A DNA stretch of 64,000 nt from Palaemon carinicauda (GCF_036898095.1 NC_090746.1:50249596-50313595), one strand, 5' to 3'. Shown: positions 45,822 through 56,022, numbered from the stretch's first letter. A program made the numbers and translations. The notes: generated by a model from the sequence alone, not told the origin.

Positions 45822-46424
45822 GTGGTTCGAGTTCTCAGGTCTCTTAAGAGACCTCCCTTCGAACCATTACGCCAGGCTTCAGATCGCCACCTGACTTGGA
45901 AGATGGTGTTCCTACTAGCTTTAGCTTCAGCCAAGCGAGTCGGTGAACTTCATGGTCTCTCGTATGACATCGCCCATTCAAGGGGATGGGGGGAGGTAAC
46001 GTTCAGATTCGTCCCTGAGTTTGTTGCTAAGACTCAGAATCCGGGAGTGCCGGACCCTCGGTTCGACTCTTTTCGGATTTCGAGTCTTCTTTGTGTACCA
46101 GATGACCCAGAACATCTCCTACTGTGCCCAGTAAGGAGTCTGAGGCTATATCTTAAGAGAACAGCTGCAGTTCGTCCCCAAGTGCAAGCATTGTTTGTAA
46201 GCACTGGGAGGACAAAGAGGAGGGTTACCAAGAATACTATCTCAGCATGGATTCATAGGGTAATCCATCTGTCCCTGAATCCTGACCCTCTTCCGTCACG
46301 TCGCCCTAGAGCACATGATGTCAGGGGTGTAGCTACGTCCCTGGACTTCAAAAATAACTTCTCAGTGACGCAGATGGCCCCAGAGTTCAAATGTCCTAAA
46401 AAAAATTGTTGGCAAGGATACTAA
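45822..46424 (+). pseudogene. Truncated DIRS recombinase fused to gypsy leader, unit 4
   Basis: Identical by eye to units 2 and 3; same chimeric C-terminus and missing nucleophile. Confidence 0.85.
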
Positions 46425-47019
46425 CATAATACAACACAGCACTGTAACACACTGACACTCTAACCCTGCACTGCACAAACACTGTATCGTTCTTAAGAGA
46501 CACTGTAGTTAAAATCTCGAGTCACTGTAAGGGATCCAATGTGCGAGACGAGACGAGAAGTAAACAGCAATGGCGGTCGTCGTCTTGGAATCCATAACGT
46601 CCGGTTACTCACTGCGCCATGTGTGTGATACTGCCACATACATCCATGTGATCAATGTAATGGAGGGTGACAATTTAAACTAGTAGGTTCTTTAAAATCT
46701 TGTATAATGAAGATAAACGGACATAAATGTGACAAGCAGCGGGAAGCAGGTCCATGCTTGTCGATACAGTGACCACTGAACAATGACTGACTACTATATG
46801 CACATGGCGGAAAGAAAAGCAGTGTTGACACATATAATTACATTGTTGCCACGATGCATAATGAAAAAGTGGTCTTACAGTATGTGTAATAGGAAAAGAT
46901 AAATGGAAATAAATATCATTCTTCTACAAAATAATAATAAAGCAAATGTACATTAATGTTCATAAACTGTACGTAATGTAAATAATATACAGCATAATAT
47001 TAGATCTCTATACACATGA

Positions 47020-47700
47020 AACGTGGTTCGAGTTCTCAGGTCTCTTAAGAGACCTCCCTTCGAACCATTACGCCAGGCTTCAGATCGCCACCTGACTTGG
47101 AAGATGGTGTTCCTACTAGCTTTAGCTTCAGCCAAGCGAGTCGGTGAACTTCATGGTCTCTCGTATGACATCGCCCATTCAAGGGGATGGGGGGAGGTAA
47201 CGTTCAGATTCGTCCCTGAGTTTGTTGCTAAGACTCAGAATCCGGGAGTGCCGGACCCTCGGTTCGACTCTTTTCGGATTTCGAGTCTTCTTTTTGTACC
47301 AGATGACCCAGAACATCTCCTACTGTGCCCAGTAAGGAGTCTGAGGCTATATCTTAAGAGAACAGCTGCAGTTCGTCCCCAAGTGCAAGCATTGTTTGTA
47401 AGCACTGGGAGGACAAAGAGGAGGGTTACCAAGAATACTATCTCAGCATGGATTCATAGGGTAATCCATCTGTCCCTGAATCCTGACCCTCTTCCGTCAC
47501 GTCGCCCTAGAGCACATGATGTCAGGGGTGTAGCTACGTCCCTGGACTTCAAAAATAACTTCTCAGTGACGCAGGTTCTACAAGCAGGGGTGTGGAAGCG
47601 TCAGACGACCTTAACAGCCCACTACCTGCAAGACGTAACCCACAGGAGGCTCGATACGTTCTCCATCGGCCCTGTGGTGGCTGCACAACAGCTGGTTTAA
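47020..47700 (+). pseudogene. DIRS copy B tyrosine recombinase, complete catalytic half
   Basis: This is unit 5 running on into native element sequence. The frame is open to TAA at 47698-47700. It holds the catalytic Arg (SAKRVGELHG), the HxxR box (HDVRGVATS), the Trp at VLQAGVWKRQTT and the nucleophile candidate in LTAHYLQDV. It catalyses site-specific strand exchange for circular DIRS DNA in the family. It is cut off from its N-terminal half (35833-36267) by gypsy and four array units, so it is not functional as it stands. One substitution (Cys to Phe in SLLFVPDD) is private to this unit. Confidence 0.88.
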
Positions 47701-48192
47701 AACCTCAGGCTCCTTAATGGACAAGTAGCAGAAGGTTGAGGGCATTGTTACCCGGTTTTAGTCTGCGTGAATGAAAAGGTATGTCTAGCCCTTATTCTTT
47801 TCTTCATCCTCCCTTCCCTTGGGGAAAGCAACATCCTGGGGTCTCTGCACAGCTGACCTCAAACCACTGTAGGTAAACCATGTTTCCTTGTGTTCCTAGT
47901 ATTAAGCTAATACTGTCACGTCCCCATACCCTGATGAGGTGGTATTGGGAGAGTCCTAGCCTAAAGTTTCCATCTAAAGGACTTCAGGTCAACTTCCTAG
48001 GACGAGTCACACTTTATACCTTCACACACAGCTTACGTGGGCTGCAGCCCTTGCAGAGCAAGGTACTGTACTAGTGAGGTGCAGGGATTCCTTATTGTTG
48101 AGTGCTGACACACTCAGATACTGAGTCCCCTGGCATAAAAAGCCAAAAGCCAGTAATGGCCGGGACTTACCACCCTTCCTAAGGGTTGAGTC
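47701..48192 (+). other. DIRS copy B 3' untranslated region
   Basis: No coding potential. It is colinear with copies A (8870-9420) and C (28880-29180), sharing blocks such as acgtccccataccc, tggtattggga and cacacagctt, so it is a conserved part of the family. Confidence 0.75.
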
Positions 48193-48293
48193 ACCCATAT
48201 TAAATAGCGTGGTTTGTATTTCAGTTACGGAACAAATTACAAATTCTTAGATAATTTGTATTTTTCCTAACTATACAAACCTTAGCTATTTAG
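48193..48293 (+). repeat. DIRS copy B internal complementary region
   Basis: The first half (acccatattaaatagcg, gtatttcagttacggaaca) is the reverse complement of the left end 30041-30086. The second half (aatttgtatttttcctaac, tatacaaaccttagctatt) is the reverse complement of the right end 48500-48545. This is the hallmark arrangement of DIRS elements. Confidence 0.9.
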
Positions 48294-48338
48294 TCAAATT
48301 TGCCCGCCAGCCCTATCCCCCGTGAAGTCCTACCTCTA

Positions 48339-48551
48339 AGCAAAGTGAACTCAGCACATGTGTGTGTGTGTGGGGGGGGGGGGGTTAGCAAGTCCCCCCC
48401 CCCCCCCCCCCCCCCGCTAACTAGCAGTGGGGTAGTAAACCCTCGTTAAAATTCTAATGGCTCGTCATTTCAGCTACGCCGAAAGTAATTACCCCTATTA
48501 AATAGCTAAGGTTTGTATAGTTAGGAAAAATACAAATTACCTATGAATTTG
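48339..48551 (+). repeat. DIRS copy B right inverted terminal repeat
   Basis: The inverse of 30041-30227: agcaaagtgaactcagcac, ccgctaactagcagtgggg, aaattctaatggctcgtca and so on. It is longer than the left repeat because of G (48372-48384) and C (48393-48415) homopolymer runs in the middle. Confidence 0.88.
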
Positions 48552-48624
48552 TCATATTGTTAATTATATCTTTTATTTTCATGAAATCCATGAATCTCTT
48601 GTATAGTCTGTTACTTAATTACAG

Positions 48625-48781
48625 ATTACGCGCTTTCTCAACTTGGAGAAGATGCTACCTTGCTACAAGTTGAGAGTAACAGTGGGTTGTCTGAAAGCTA
48701 TTAGAGTTATACAAAAGAATGGTCATTTACCTCCAAAGTCTGACATATTCAAGTCATATGCAGCTTATCCTCAGTTTTTTG
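48625..48781 (+). CDS. TAF2: TAF2 exon (TFIID subunit 2), internal
   Basis: Acceptor acag ends at 48624; donor gtaaga begins at 48782. The exon carries 52 codons plus one base (phase 1 to the next exon). The product reads ITRFLNLEKMLPCYKLRVTV, then CLKAIRVIQKNGHLP and FKSYAAYPQFF, matching the conserved TAF2 segment directly after the ILNE end of the 12834-13079 exon. The single trailing G fits the start of a Gly/Val/Asp/Glu/Ala codon in the next exon, which is not found in the remaining 15 kb. The intact frame argues that the gene is expressed despite the 35.5-kb intron. Confidence 0.92.
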
Positions 48782-49065
48782 GTAAGATAGCTATTGATTG
48801 GCTGTTGTAGTATTCATGTAGTGGCAAGCAAATAGCTTCTCTAGACGAGAAAATTCTTAAATCATTTATTGGTATAATAATAATGTACAGTATTGGGTAT
48901 TGTAGTATGTTATGTCCTAAGAATATTTCAAGTGAAAATTTACATTTTTTGAGCATCAAAAATGTAAAGGTAAATATGAGATTTTCCATGTATATTTTGT
49001 TTTTAAGTTAGGTAACTTTTAATTATTTCTTATTTAAGTATTTTTCAATTAGCTTCATAAAGAAT
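48782..49065 (+). other. TAF2: TAF2 intron start
   Basis: AT-rich intron DNA between the exon and the left end of DIRS copy E3. Nothing else is seen. Confidence 0.75.
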
Positions 49066-49375
49066 TTCTTGGGCTCAGCCATGTCGTCCTGATGGAAGGT
49101 TCCTTTAGGCAGCTTTTTAAGGGGTATTTGGCTACAGTGATACTCCCAGAGAATTGACCACAGGTCTCCAGAATTCTAACTCCTGGTGCAAGTCTCCTTA
49201 AAATAACTCTTTAGGATATCGCATAATATCAGGGGACGTATTTCCTGATACGACACGTCAATCTTCACCCCGAATAGAGTTTTCGCTCTGAGGGGGAAGA
49301 GTGGCGACATTGAAGGGGAGCCGTCATTAAGGTTACCCAGTGGATCCCCTTCCCGTACTACTGCGGCGAACCATT
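49066..49375 (+). repeat. DIRS copy E3 left inverted terminal repeat
   Basis: It begins tttcttgggctcagccatg and runs through tcccagagaattgacca, ggatatcgcataatatcagg and gctctgagggggaagagtgg, parallel to E1 (28193 downward) and E2 (50258). The matching right repeat would lie beyond the window. Confidence 0.82.
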
Positions 49376-49453
49376 CCTTTTGTAGTGGCGAATTAAGCAC
49401 GGTGTATCTCCCAACAGCTCTCGGTTTTGTTACTATTTCATTGATTATTACTA

Positions 49454-49480
49454 CCATATATACTCGTGTAATGTTCGACC
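49454..49480 (+). repeat. Pogo-like left TIR
   Basis: ccatatatactcgtgtaatg, inverted counterpart of 56698-56724, preceded by the target TA. Confidence 0.8.
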
Positions 49481-49933
49481 CCCCTATTTTGCCTTCGAAA
49501 TCATGAATTCATCATATACCTCATGTAATGTTCGAGTCTTGATTTTGGCAGTAGGCTAGATGTTATGCTTCAATGTTCTTTTATCTCCAGCATACCATAA
49601 TTACCAACAAAGTAGGGGTTATGCCTAAGTGCGACAAACAAATGTATAAAACAAATCGGAACAACACCTACATACTAACATCTGTTTACAATAACAGTTG
49701 AGTATTCAGCGTACATTTTCTAGCTAACACTTTTGTTGCGAACTGCCGATTATCATCACCGCCTAATAGCTTTCAAAACCAAGCAAACACTACAAGTAGC
49801 AAACAAAATTAGTTCATCGTTTTGCGTAACAAATTACCATTGCAGGTAATTACGGTAATTATAATTACCCGTTATGCTAATCATTTTTTTTTCTCACAAT
49901 ATATATGAATAAGAATTTACTCAACCCATCAAG

Positions 49934-50113
49934 ATGTCTACCAAGAAATATAAAAAATTTACTGCAAAATTCAAGCTTCAAGTTATTGCAGCCGCTGAAA
50001 CGACAAATAACGTTCAAGCTGCAAAAATGTTTGGAGTTACCGAAACTAGCGTTCGAACTTGGAGAAAAAAAACGTGGATTCAATTAAGAACATTTTTTTT
50101 GGTTTATTATTAA
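49934..50113 (+). pseudogene. Pogo-like transposase, N-terminal DNA-binding domain only
   Basis: A 59-residue frame starting at ATG: STKKYKKFTAKFKLQVIAA, then AETTNNVQAAKMFGVTETSV and RTWRKK. This is the helix-turn-helix that opens many pogo/Tigger-type transposases and the related Brinker-type domain (basic start, FK-x-V-I, AAxxFGV, V-R-x-W-R). The frame then hits a stop, and the CENP-B-like and DDE domains are absent because of internal deletion. It sits between the left TIR and the DIRS E2 insertion and is an inactive remnant. Confidence 0.8.
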
Positions 50114-50257
50114 TATCAATTAATGTACCATACCAAGTAAAATAAAATGAGCCTATTTTTTCATTAACCATATCACGTTATAACATACGCAACCCTACTG
50201 TTTGCTAGCTTCATACCTGCTACGTTATGGTAAAGTAATTACTCGTAGCGGAAAAAA

Positions 50258-50632
50258 CTATTTTTGGGCTCAAGCCATGATGTGCTGATGGAAGGTTCCT
50301 TCAGTAGCTTCCTAAGGGTATATTTGACTACAGTAGATATTCCCAGAGAATTAAACTAAAGGTTTCACAGAATTCTAACTTCTGGCGCGAGTACCCATAA
50401 GGTTTCCCTTTAGGATATCGTATACTAGCAGGGGACGTATGCTTGACACGCCACATAGCTATCTGCACCCCACATAGCGTTTACGCTTCGAGGGGGTAGA
50501 GTGGCAATTATGGGAGGAGTTGTTCCAAAAACTCTCCTCATACGCTACTGTTATGGTACCTAGCGATGTAAACAAACGGCCGCCATATTGGCCAACGTCA
50601 CATCCGTCTGCGCCAAATCCATTCCACTTTCC
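50258..50632 (+). repeat. DIRS copy E2 left inverted terminal repeat
   Basis: The inverse of 56023-56398, for example aggatatcgtatactagcag, ggtacctagcgatgtaaac and ggccaacgtcacatccg. Agreement looks above 90% by eye. Confidence 0.9.
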
Positions 50633-51568
50633 GTAGCGCATCCTAGGAGTTGTGTTTTCCCAGCTTTTGCTTATTTTCTGCATCATGTCGTAATCTTCGG
50701 CCTCGCCTTCTTCTGGAAAGTTGAGTACCATATTCTTGTATTGTTTAAATAAGCTCCAGCCGTAAAGTAACGATTACTTTTCCTTAAATCTTGTGCCGGC
50801 GCCCATTCACTACCAGTACCATCGTCATGTCAGTATCCTTGTTGGTATACCGCTGCCGGTTACCTGCCGGCTATCGGAGCCGCCGGCACGCCGGTGATCT
50901 GCCATCACCTTATAGCGTTACCCTTTCTCCTTGCCACTTAGACTGCTGGCTTAGAAGGGTTCCTTCCTGATGGAGATCCGCCGGCGCTGGTCGGGCCCCC
51001 GGCATGCCGCCCTGCTGCCGGCGACACTCAGGTACATTATAGTGGACAATCACTCCTTACCAGGCCGGCAGGGATTATTGTGCAGCTGTGGATAATAGCC
51101 AGTACTCTTATGGTATTGAGATACCCTAAACTGAAAACTATTGTGTATAGTTGTACAGTAAATAATCTTCCAGCATATTCTGTGCATCCATGTGTAGTCT
51201 TTTGCCGGGACCTATCCTATAGAAGAGGGTTTTGCATACCCCTCCTTCTCAATTAATTGAATGAACTCGGTTTTTCCCTCCTATCGTTCCTAATTCTCTG
51301 TAGGAAGACTAAGCTTGGCTCATCCCCCATGGGTGTTCCTCTTCCTCCCAGGGCATACTCAGCCCTCTGGAATTAGTTACGTTGAGAGGTCACGGCAATG
51401 GACTGGGCGGGATACACAAGTATGTGTCTTCCCTACCTTCCTTTCTAGCTTAACTATCCTAAGCTTATACATGGAATCTTATAAATAATTAAACTTAGTC
51501 CTAATCTAAGATTAAATTAAGTCACTTTTGTATTGACTTCAAGTACTCATAGCCTCTTTCTTTTACAG
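50633..51568 (+). other. DIRS copy E2 leader, GCCGGC-rich, ending in an acceptor-like tract
   Basis: No gene. 50795-51075 is rich in GCCGGC/TGCCGGC, as in E1 and E3. The end (ctctttcttttacag, AG at 51567-51568) is a strong 3' splice-site lookalike placed immediately before the gag Cys cluster, as in E1 and E3. Confidence 0.7.
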
Positions 51569-53502
51569 GAGTTGGTGAAGTGTGAGAGCGCCTTCTGCAG
51601 CGTTCGTCGCCCGGACTTTTATGGTCACCGGGCATGCCGATCCCACGCCGGCTGTTCCACCTTAAAAGGGGACCTTTGCTATTGGGACCCGCAGGTCTGC
51701 ACCGTGTGCAAGAAACTGCTGGATGAGGCGTTCGACAACCCTCCGTCTACGGAGGATAGGGACAAGGCCCGAGAGACCCTGCGCAAGTGGGTGCGTGGGT
51801 TTCAAAAGAACGCCACGGGGCCCTATCTCCCAAGCGAGAAGATGAGAGCCATGCTCTTCCCCAAAACATCTGCGGATGCCGTCATCCCCAAGGACGAGAT
51901 CCCGTGCGTCCAACTAATGGTCGAACCGGATGTCTCGACCGCCCTCCGACAGTGCCACATCGACGAGGTGGAGAGGATGTCGGAGGTCTCCGACGACACC
52001 GAGAGGACCCTCATGGAAGGGGGTCAGGAGGAAGAAGAGGACCTGGTGGAGTCCCCGGATTCTGAGGTCGAGATTCCCCGTACACCCTCTGTGACTTCCG
52101 TTGCGACCTCCGAGCCAATTCCTTCCACATCGGCCACCCCAGTACCCGGCCCAGCAAGTTCCCAGGATACCCTCCAGGTCTTGATAGCATTCCTGGATGA
52201 AAAGCTCCGCCAGGGGCAGGAAAACATCAGGAAGGAGATACTGGGCTTGAAAAAGGCGCCCAAGGAGATCTCCATCAAGGATCTCCCCGAGTGCTCGGTG
52301 ACGAACCCCTGATGGCATGCGAAATTTATGCCTATCACCACAGGACGCATCGTGATTAACACTAAGCTAGGTGCCGTTCCCCTAGAAGAGGTGGAATTCT
52401 ACCCTAGCTTTGAGGCCTATCCGGACTGCTTCGTCCGTCTGAAGTCTGAGCCATCCTCCAAGGAGGAGACCGAGCCGAATGAGGTAATCGTGCTAGAGCA
52501 CTCCAAGGCTCAGGCTCTGCTGGCCAACTGCCTCAAGAGCAGGGGCTACACCAATTCAAAGGTGCCAGTCCTAAGCAAGAAACACCCGTCATTTCTTGCT
52601 TCCCCCACCATGGTCTTCCCCTTTGCTGAAAAGGCCTTGACCGCTGTGTTAAAGACGGTGGAGGAGAACAAACCCTGCCCTACATTGGAGGAATGTAGGC
52701 CTCTCCCTCGCCCTACCCCCGGACGATAAGAGCTGGAAGGACATCCAGCTAACTTTCTCGGTTGTGAAGCTGGAACCTGACGTCGCCGGACGTCAGTTCA
52801 ACGAGAACCTTCCCAAGCTCACGGATTACCTCCTCCATCGGGAATTGGACACAAAAGAGAGGCTGGCTGCCTCTCTGTCTCTTCAGGTGGTCCTTGAGAC
52901 AATGTCCTCCGATACTCGGGTCTCCACCGTCTACATGGTCCTCGCGAAGACCCACCTCGCCACCTTGTTGAAGGACATATATAGCTTCATCAAGGCTCGG
53001 AGGGCATGTAGAGAGTTCGTGTTTGCGGACGCAACCGTTAGACACGAACCCCGGAAACTGATCTCCTCGAACATCTGGGGTAAATATCTCTTTCCCATGG
53101 ATCTGGTGAAAGATATTGTGGACAGAGCCTCCACTAAGAATAGGAACCTTCTCAATAAGTGTGGCTTGTCGCGCAAAAGGAAGTCTTCTCAGGATGAGGG
53201 CCCCCCAGCCTAAAAAGAAACCTAACAAGTCACGCTCCCAACAGCGTCAGGCTAAACGCCAGTTTCCGGCTCCCGCTACTCCTCAATTAGTGGCTCAGCC
53301 ACAACAGACCTTTCAATTGGTCCCTCAGCCGGTGGTGTCCCAATCACCAGTTTTCACCCCAGCCTACGAAAGGCAGACCACTACCTTTCGCCCCAAAGGT
53401 AGAGGCTCCAGCAGAGACTCCTCTCGACGTCCTTCCAGAGGGAGAGGAGGAAGAGGAGCAGGCGGCCGAGGTGGTAAGCCCTCGGAAAACCAGAAGCAAT
53501 GA
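51569..53502 (+). pseudogene. DIRS copy E2 gag remnant
   Basis: The first codons encode a Cys/His cluster (KCESAFCS, GHRACRSHAGC, WDPQVCTVCKK), probably zinc-binding. Next are LRKWVRGFQKNATGPYLPS, an acidic Glu-rich stretch and a Pro/Thr/Ser linker. A TGA at 52310 replaces the Trp codon kept in E3 (NPW). The frame then resumes (FYPSFEAYPDCFVRLKSEP, LSKKHPSFL). After a shift near 52700 come LAKTHLATLLKDIYSFIKAR, RACREFVFADATV and SSNIWGKYLFP. The Gln/Pro-rich and RGG-like tail (GRGGRGAGGRGGK) ends at 53502. No Met precedes the Cys cluster, so translation probably depends on upstream RNA. Confidence 0.8.
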
Positions 53503-53862
53503 AGTGCTTCCTGTGGGAGGAAGACTCCGCCAGTTTCAGGATCGCTGGACCTAAGATCCTTGGGCCCACAGCATCGCCAAGAAAGGACTGGGCTGGAGCT
53601 GGATATCACCTCCACCAGTCTCTCATCATTTCTTCCAACGATCAACCCCCATTCTGGAAGAATATGTTCGAGAACTCTTGAACAAGAACGTGATCAAGAG
53701 AGTAAAGTCCATCAGGTTCCAGGGAAGGCTATACTGCATTCCCAAGAAGGACTCAGACAAACTCAGTGTCTTTCTGGACTTATCCCCTCTCAACAAGTTC
53801 ATCGTGAACAACAAGTTCAAGAAGCTGACCCTTCAACATATAAGGGCCCTACTGCCAGGACT
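53503..53862 (+). pseudogene. DIRS copy E2 reverse transcriptase, N-terminal stub
   Basis: It reads RVKSIRFQGRLYCIPKKDSD, FLDLSPLNKFI and LTLQHIRALLP, the fingers region also present in E3 at 60790-60980. At about 53860 the sequence jumps to the region downstream of RNase H (GLEQVDQ... equals E3 62145 on). All RT catalytic motifs and RNase H are gone. Confidence 0.82.
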
Positions 53863-55051
53863 GGAACAGGTGGACCAAGATTTACCTGTTCCCTCCAACC
53901 AACCTTCTGCTGAAAGTCCTCACCAAGCTGAGAACCTTCAAGGGAACGGCAGCCCTAGTGGCTCCCAAATGGCCGAGGAGCAATTGGTTCCCTCTCATCC
54001 TGGAACTGAAGCCCAAGCTAATCCCCCTGCCGGACCCAGTTCTCTCCCAGCAGGTCCAGAAGTTGACTGTCTTCGCTTCATTAAGGAAAACCCGAGACCT
54101 TCATCTCATAATTTTCTCTCACTAGCTGTGAAGAAAAGATTTGGAATATCGAAGAAGTGCTTAGACTTCTTAGAGGAATACAAAACAAAGTCTACCAGAA
54201 GGCAATACTAGTCTTCCTGGAAGAAGTGGGTGTCCTTTGTCAAGGCGAAGAATCCTTCGGAAATCTCTATGGATTTTTGTATGTCCTTCTTCATTCACCT
54301 TCGTAAATCGGCCTTGACAAGACTATTACTCTATGCCTTCCAGGTTGATCTGTCCAACGAAATCTTTAACAAAATTCCAAAAACATGTGCTAGACTCCGT
54401 CCCGCACCCCCACCGAGACCTATCTCTTAGTCTCTCGACAAGGTGCTTCAATTTGCCTCTAGCCTGGACAATGAATCTTGCCCTCTGAAAGACCTGACAC
54501 AAAAAGTGATTTTCCTTTTCACTCTCGCTTCGGGAGCGCGGGTCAGTGAAATAGTGCCCTTATCTAGAGAGGAGGGCCAGATACAGTTCGCCGAGACAGG
54601 GGAACTTACCCTCTTCCCTAACCCAACGTTCCTGGCAAAGAATGAGCTTCCAACGAAGAGGTGGGGCCCTTGGAGAATCTGCCCTCTGAAGGAAGATCTC
54701 TCTCTATGCCCAGTAGAGAGTCTTAAGGTCTATCTTCGTAGAGCTTCAGACTTTGGCGGAGGACAACTCTTTAAAGGCGAAACGTCGGGAAGTGATTTGT
54801 CACTCAAACAATTACGGGCGAAGATCACCTATTTTATTCGCAGAGCGGATCCTGACAGTACACCCGCTGGTCATGATCCTAGAAAAGTCGCCTCTTCCAT
54901 TAATTTTTTCCAGAGAATGGATTTCGAGAGCCTCCGATCCTTCACAGGCTGGAAATCCTAGAAAGTGTTCTTCAAACACTATGCGAAGCAGGTGCAAGAA
55001 CTCAAACGGTTTGTAGTAGCCGCAGGTAGTGTACTAAAACCTGCTGCTTAA
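53863..55051 (+). pseudogene. DIRS copy E2 tyrosine recombinase, several stops
   Basis: The N-terminal half has KRFGISKKCLDFLEEYKTK and RRQY, then a TAG at 54209, followed by KKWVSFVKAKNPSEISMDF. A short in-frame deletion removes the HNQGLA part kept in E1. The catalytic half (54443 on) has LASGARVSEIVPLS with Arg, CPVESLKVYLRRASDF, the HxxR box AGHDPRKVASS, FTGWKS with Trp, and FFKHYAKQ with the nucleophile Tyr. It ends GSVLKPAA-stop. Additional TAG codons lie near 54430 and 54960. Site-specific recombinase of the DIRS integration step, inactive here. Confidence 0.85.
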
Positions 55052-55847
55052 CGCTGCAAAGGACAGTGAGTTATTTTGGACACTAACTCAACGGGTGCCT
55101 GTGTTGACCCTTGTGCGATACATAGTGTTAGTAAGTGCCACTCAGTGTCACTAGAGACTGTTCCTCCGTATGGTGAAGTGACATAGACTTCTACACGTGT
55201 GCCACATGTTTATTGGACGTGAAGTGTATTTCAAATGTCAAAGACTTTCCAGTTCCACCGGAACTTACGTGTGTTGTGGCAAGATCTTTTCAGATTTCAC
55301 ACCTTCGTCTTTGACAATCTCCAGCCTATGTCTGTATCCAAATATTCTTATGTTAAATAAGTTGTCATCTTATTTCATTTTTATTGCGAAATTCTCCCAA
55401 ATAAATGGAAATTTCGCTATCAAATGCGTCTTATTTCGCCCTACTATATCCAAATATACTACTGTTTTAGTGTTTTAATTATCCTAATTTTATCAGCATT
55501 ATAATTCATCTCATTATACTGCTCTTGGTAGAGATACTCACCTAAGAAATGTGATATTTTTGTTCCCACAAAAAGTTTTTATCTCTCAGGACATGTCAAT
55601 GAGACCGACAAGTCCCTCGTCCAAGGCTGAGTCCTCTCCCACAGGTGACTTCAAGATCTTCCTACGTCCAATTAGGACTTCCCTGCCAGGGGGGGCAGGA
55701 AGCCATGTCATAGCTTATGCCATTGGGAGTGACATGTAACGGAGATGTCACGGTCTCTATGGTCATCAGACCAAAGGAATATTGTTTGGAAGTCAAAAGC
55801 ACTATTGAATTGGGGAAAACACCCATGATACACTAATTCTCTGGTAC
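55052..55847 (+). other. DIRS copy E2 3' untranslated region
   Basis: No gene. Blocks such as atgcgtcttatttcgcccta and gggggcaggaagcc recur in the E3 3' region (63740-63940). Confidence 0.7.
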
Positions 55848-55944
55848 ACTTCCATCAGCACGTCATGGCTTGAGCCCAAAAAACGGATTTTGAGTGAAGC
55901 GAAAAATCTATTTTTGGGTGAGATAGCCATGACGTCCTGATGGA
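55848..55944 (+). repeat. DIRS copy E2 internal complementary region
   Basis: cttccatcagcacgtcatgg-cttgagccc is the reverse complement of the left end (50258-50295). ctatttttgggtgagatagc-catgac is the reverse complement of the right end (56365-56398). They are separated by about 25 bp that presumably records the circle junction. Confidence 0.9.
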
Positions 55945-56022
55945 CCCACCCAAAACTCTCTATTCTGACCTGTCAAGCCCCTCCCTTTCTTATTGTATCT
56001 TGGAGGCTGGTGGATACGCCGG

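Larger units (their letters stand above)
41570..47574 (+). repeat. Five-copy tandem array of a 1201-bp chimeric unit
   Basis: Units start at 41570, 42771, 43972, 45173 and 46374, each exactly 1201 bp. Each holds 246 bp of gypsy leader, the 395-bp LTR and 560 bp of DIRS recombinase. Units 2, 3 and 4 look identical. Unit 1 differs at three places: 41574 G not C, a C/T at about 41656, and tatga not catga at 42211. Unit 5 has one private change (TTT not TGT at about 47293). The unit junction joins DIRS gtgacgcag to gypsy atggc without shared bases. Confidence 0.95.
30041..48551 (+). mobile_element. DIRS-type retrotransposon copy B, interrupted by gypsy and a tandem amplification
   Basis: This is the most complete first-family copy: left repeat, gag, reverse transcriptase, RNase H, tyrosine recombinase, internal complementary region and right repeat. 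The gypsy element entered the recombinase gene at 36267, and five 1201-bp units follow. Without these the element is about 7.75 kb. RT is fully open; gag, RNase H and recombinase carry a few stops or frameshifts. Ends are placed by the reverse complements contained in the internal complementary region (about 10 bp uncertainty). Confidence 0.9.

Noticed and set aside
42149..47135. Repeated 60- and 65-residue minus-strand frames in each tandem unit
   Set aside because: They are antisense shadows of the recombinase fragment and LTR with no motif of their own.
41570..47574. CRISPR array or classical satellite
   Set aside because: Units are 1201 bp, direct and without spacers, and contain identifiable gypsy and DIRS parts. 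Five copies do not make a satellite.
47020..47700. Domesticated host recombinase
   Set aside because: It is bounded by DIRS 3' region, internal complementary region and terminal repeat, and is simply the separated end of the element gene.
51420..51568. Defined intron in the E2 leader using the gtatgtg at 51420
   Set aside because: The equivalent donor in E3 reads atatgtg and the E1 leader lacks the site. The upstream ATG in E2 would also give a wrong phase, so only the acceptor-like site is reported.
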